Origin: Chromatiales bacterium
Lineage (GTDB): Bacteria; Pseudomonadota; Gammaproteobacteria; UBA6429; Thiohalophilaceae
Assembly: GCA_027057985.1 (NCBI GenBank)
Contig: JALUTJ010000101.1
Coordinates: forward strand, 1 to 6,008
Length of the DNA stretch: 6,008 nt
Direction of reading: 5' to 3'
A program made the position numbers and the translations under genes. Below the pieces are notes generated by a model. The model searched no databases and was not told the DNA's origin. It saw only the letters and a program-made list of their open reading frames with translations. Positions within the stretch are counted from its first letter, which is position 1. Each line of letters begins with the position of its first letter. This document shows positions 5,161 to 6,008 of this stretch, piece after piece.

Positions 5161-6008
5161 TTATTTCACCTTATTCGGATTAAAAAAGCGCAGGCGGTTG
5201 GCATTAGTGACCACCGTCACCGAAGACATGGCCATGGCCGCGCCAGCAATAATCGGGTTAAGCAGGATCCCAAACACCGGGTAAAGGATCCCTGCTGCAA
5301 TCGGGATGCCCAGTACATTATAAATGAAGGCACCAAACAGATTCTGATGGATATTGTGCAGGGTGGCGCGGGATATTGCTACCGCATCGGGAACCCCATG
5401 CAGGCTACCTCGCATCAGAGTTATATCGGCACTTTCGATGGCGACATCAGTACCGGTACCAATGGCAAAACCAACATTGGCCTGCGCCAGTGCCGGCGCA
5501 TCATTGATACCATCACCGACCATGGCCACAACTTCACCCTGGTTCTGTAAATCAACCACTTTTGCAGACTTGTCACCGGGCATCACCTCGGCAATCACTT
5601 CATCGATGCCCACCTGCCTGGCAACAGCTTCGGCGGTACGTTTACTGTCACCGGTCAGCATAACGACCTTCATGCCCAGTTTATGCAGCCGCTCAATCGC
5701 GGCAATCGAATCCTGTTTTACCGGATCTGATACCGCTACAATCCCCATCAGTCTACCATCAGCTGCAAGAAACATACTGGTACTGCCCTGTGATGACAGT
5801 TCATCGGCCTTTGCCTGCAGGCTGGAAACATCTACCTGGTTATTCTGCATCAGGCGGTTATTACCAAACAGTACCTGCCTGCCATCGATCTCGGCACGCA
5901 CCCCCTGACCGGTAATCGCCTCAAAACCCGTTGCAGTTAACAGCTCAACCCGGTTTTCCTTTGCATAGTTCACGATAGCGGCCGCCAGTGGATGTTCCGA
6001 TCCGGTTT
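5161..6008 (-). CDS. copA: Cu(I)-exporting P-type ATPase, C-terminal part (5' end outside window)
   Basis: The frame is open to the window edge, so only the last 281 residues are present. CopA pumps Cu(I) out of the cytoplasm using ATP. Visible motifs in order are GSEHPLA (from 6003), the P1B-specific HP motif of the nucleotide-binding domain; TGQGV (near 5913-5899), the GxG nucleotide loop; MLTGD (5661-5647); MVGDGINDAPAL (from 5523), the hinge and Mg-binding motif; and TDVAIESADI. Two C-terminal membrane helices follow, with YN (5322-5317) in the first and MAMSS (5235-5221) in the second. YN and MxxSS are the copper-selectivity residues of P1B-1 pumps, which separates this from Zn/Cd or Co types. 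The heavy-metal-binding N-terminus, the CPC motif and the DKTGT phosphorylation site should lie beyond 6008. The protein ends in a basic tail after ANRLRFFNP, usual for the family. A small membrane peptide gene follows at two bases. Confidence 0.95.
   Translation of the reverse strand, partial: TGSEHPLAAAIVNYAKENRVELLTATGFEAITGQGVRAEIDGRQVLFGNNRLMQNNQVDVSSLQAKADELSSQGSTSMFLAADGRLMGIVAVSDPVKQDSIAAIERLHKLGMKVVMLTGDSKRTAEAVARQVGIDEVIAEVMPGDKSAKVVDLQNQGEVVAMVGDGINDAPALAQANVGFAIGTGTDVAIESADITLMRGSLHGVPDAVAISRATLHNIHQNLFGAFIYNVLGIPIAAGILYPVFGILLNPIIAGAAMAMSSVTVVTNANRLRFFNPNKVK
5167..5172 (-). promoter_or_regulatory. Ribosome binding site of the 22-codon gene, inside copA
   Basis: AAGGTG on the minus strand overlaps the last codons of copA and stands eight bases before the ATG at 5158. 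A well-spaced site here is the main reason to treat the short frame as a real gene coupled to copA translation. Confidence 0.6.

Noticed and set aside
5158..5908. Plus-strand open frames at 5158-5550 and 5354-5908
   Set aside because: Both lie antisense to the well-conserved copA coding sequence and show no domain of their own.
5971..5973. GTG at 5973 as the start of the P-type ATPase
   Set aside because: The frame continues upstream to the window edge with GSEHPLA, a core CopA motif, so this is an internal valine of a truncated gene.

Overview
The window reads as ordinary chromosomal DNA from a gammaproteobacterium outside the enterics. The main clues are the rpe-gph pair (in gammaproteobacteria usually continued by trpE), a DjlA-type TerB/J-domain co-chaperone, and a DUF3530-type exported hydrolase. 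Genus cannot be told from this sequence alone. No rRNA, tRNA, CRISPR, insertion sequence or phage gene was seen.

Layout. At the left edge, on the minus strand, rpe (43-735) is followed after one base by the first 13 codons of gph, cut by the window end. A 186-base divergent spacer (736-921) holds two inverted repeats in the rpe leader and a possible promoter for the plus-strand pair. That pair is an exported alpha/beta hydrolase (922-1731) and, 15 bases later, a four-helix CopD-family membrane protein (1747-2211). The CopD gene ends tail-to-tail with a minus-strand gene for a membrane-bound GGDEF-EAL protein (2208-4061); the two stop codons share one TTAA. The GGDEF-EAL gene has its own extended -10 promoter, placed just after a strong intrinsic terminator (4125-4166) that ends the transcription unit coming from the right. 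That unit is, in order of transcription, copA (Cu(I)-exporting P-type ATPase, C-terminal 281 residues visible), a 22-codon membrane peptide gene two bases after copA, and djlA 73 bases later.

How the genes fit together. Rpe (Calvin/pentose phosphate) and Gph (2-phosphoglycolate salvage) form a carbon-metabolism pair. CopA and the small peptide look like one translationally coupled copper-export unit, and djlA may be transcribed from it or from its own promoter. The CopD-family protein may also handle copper or heme, but it lies in a separate operon on the other strand and no functional link is shown. The GGDEF-EAL gene is a monocistronic signalling gene that is clearly more AT-rich than its neighbours.

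The item most worth a second look is the 22-residue tryptophan-rich membrane peptide after copA. It has a well-placed ribosome binding site inside the copA 3' end, and it resembles the bare membrane anchor of the cupredoxin proteins often encoded beside copA. I found no convincing wholly new multi-gene system here.
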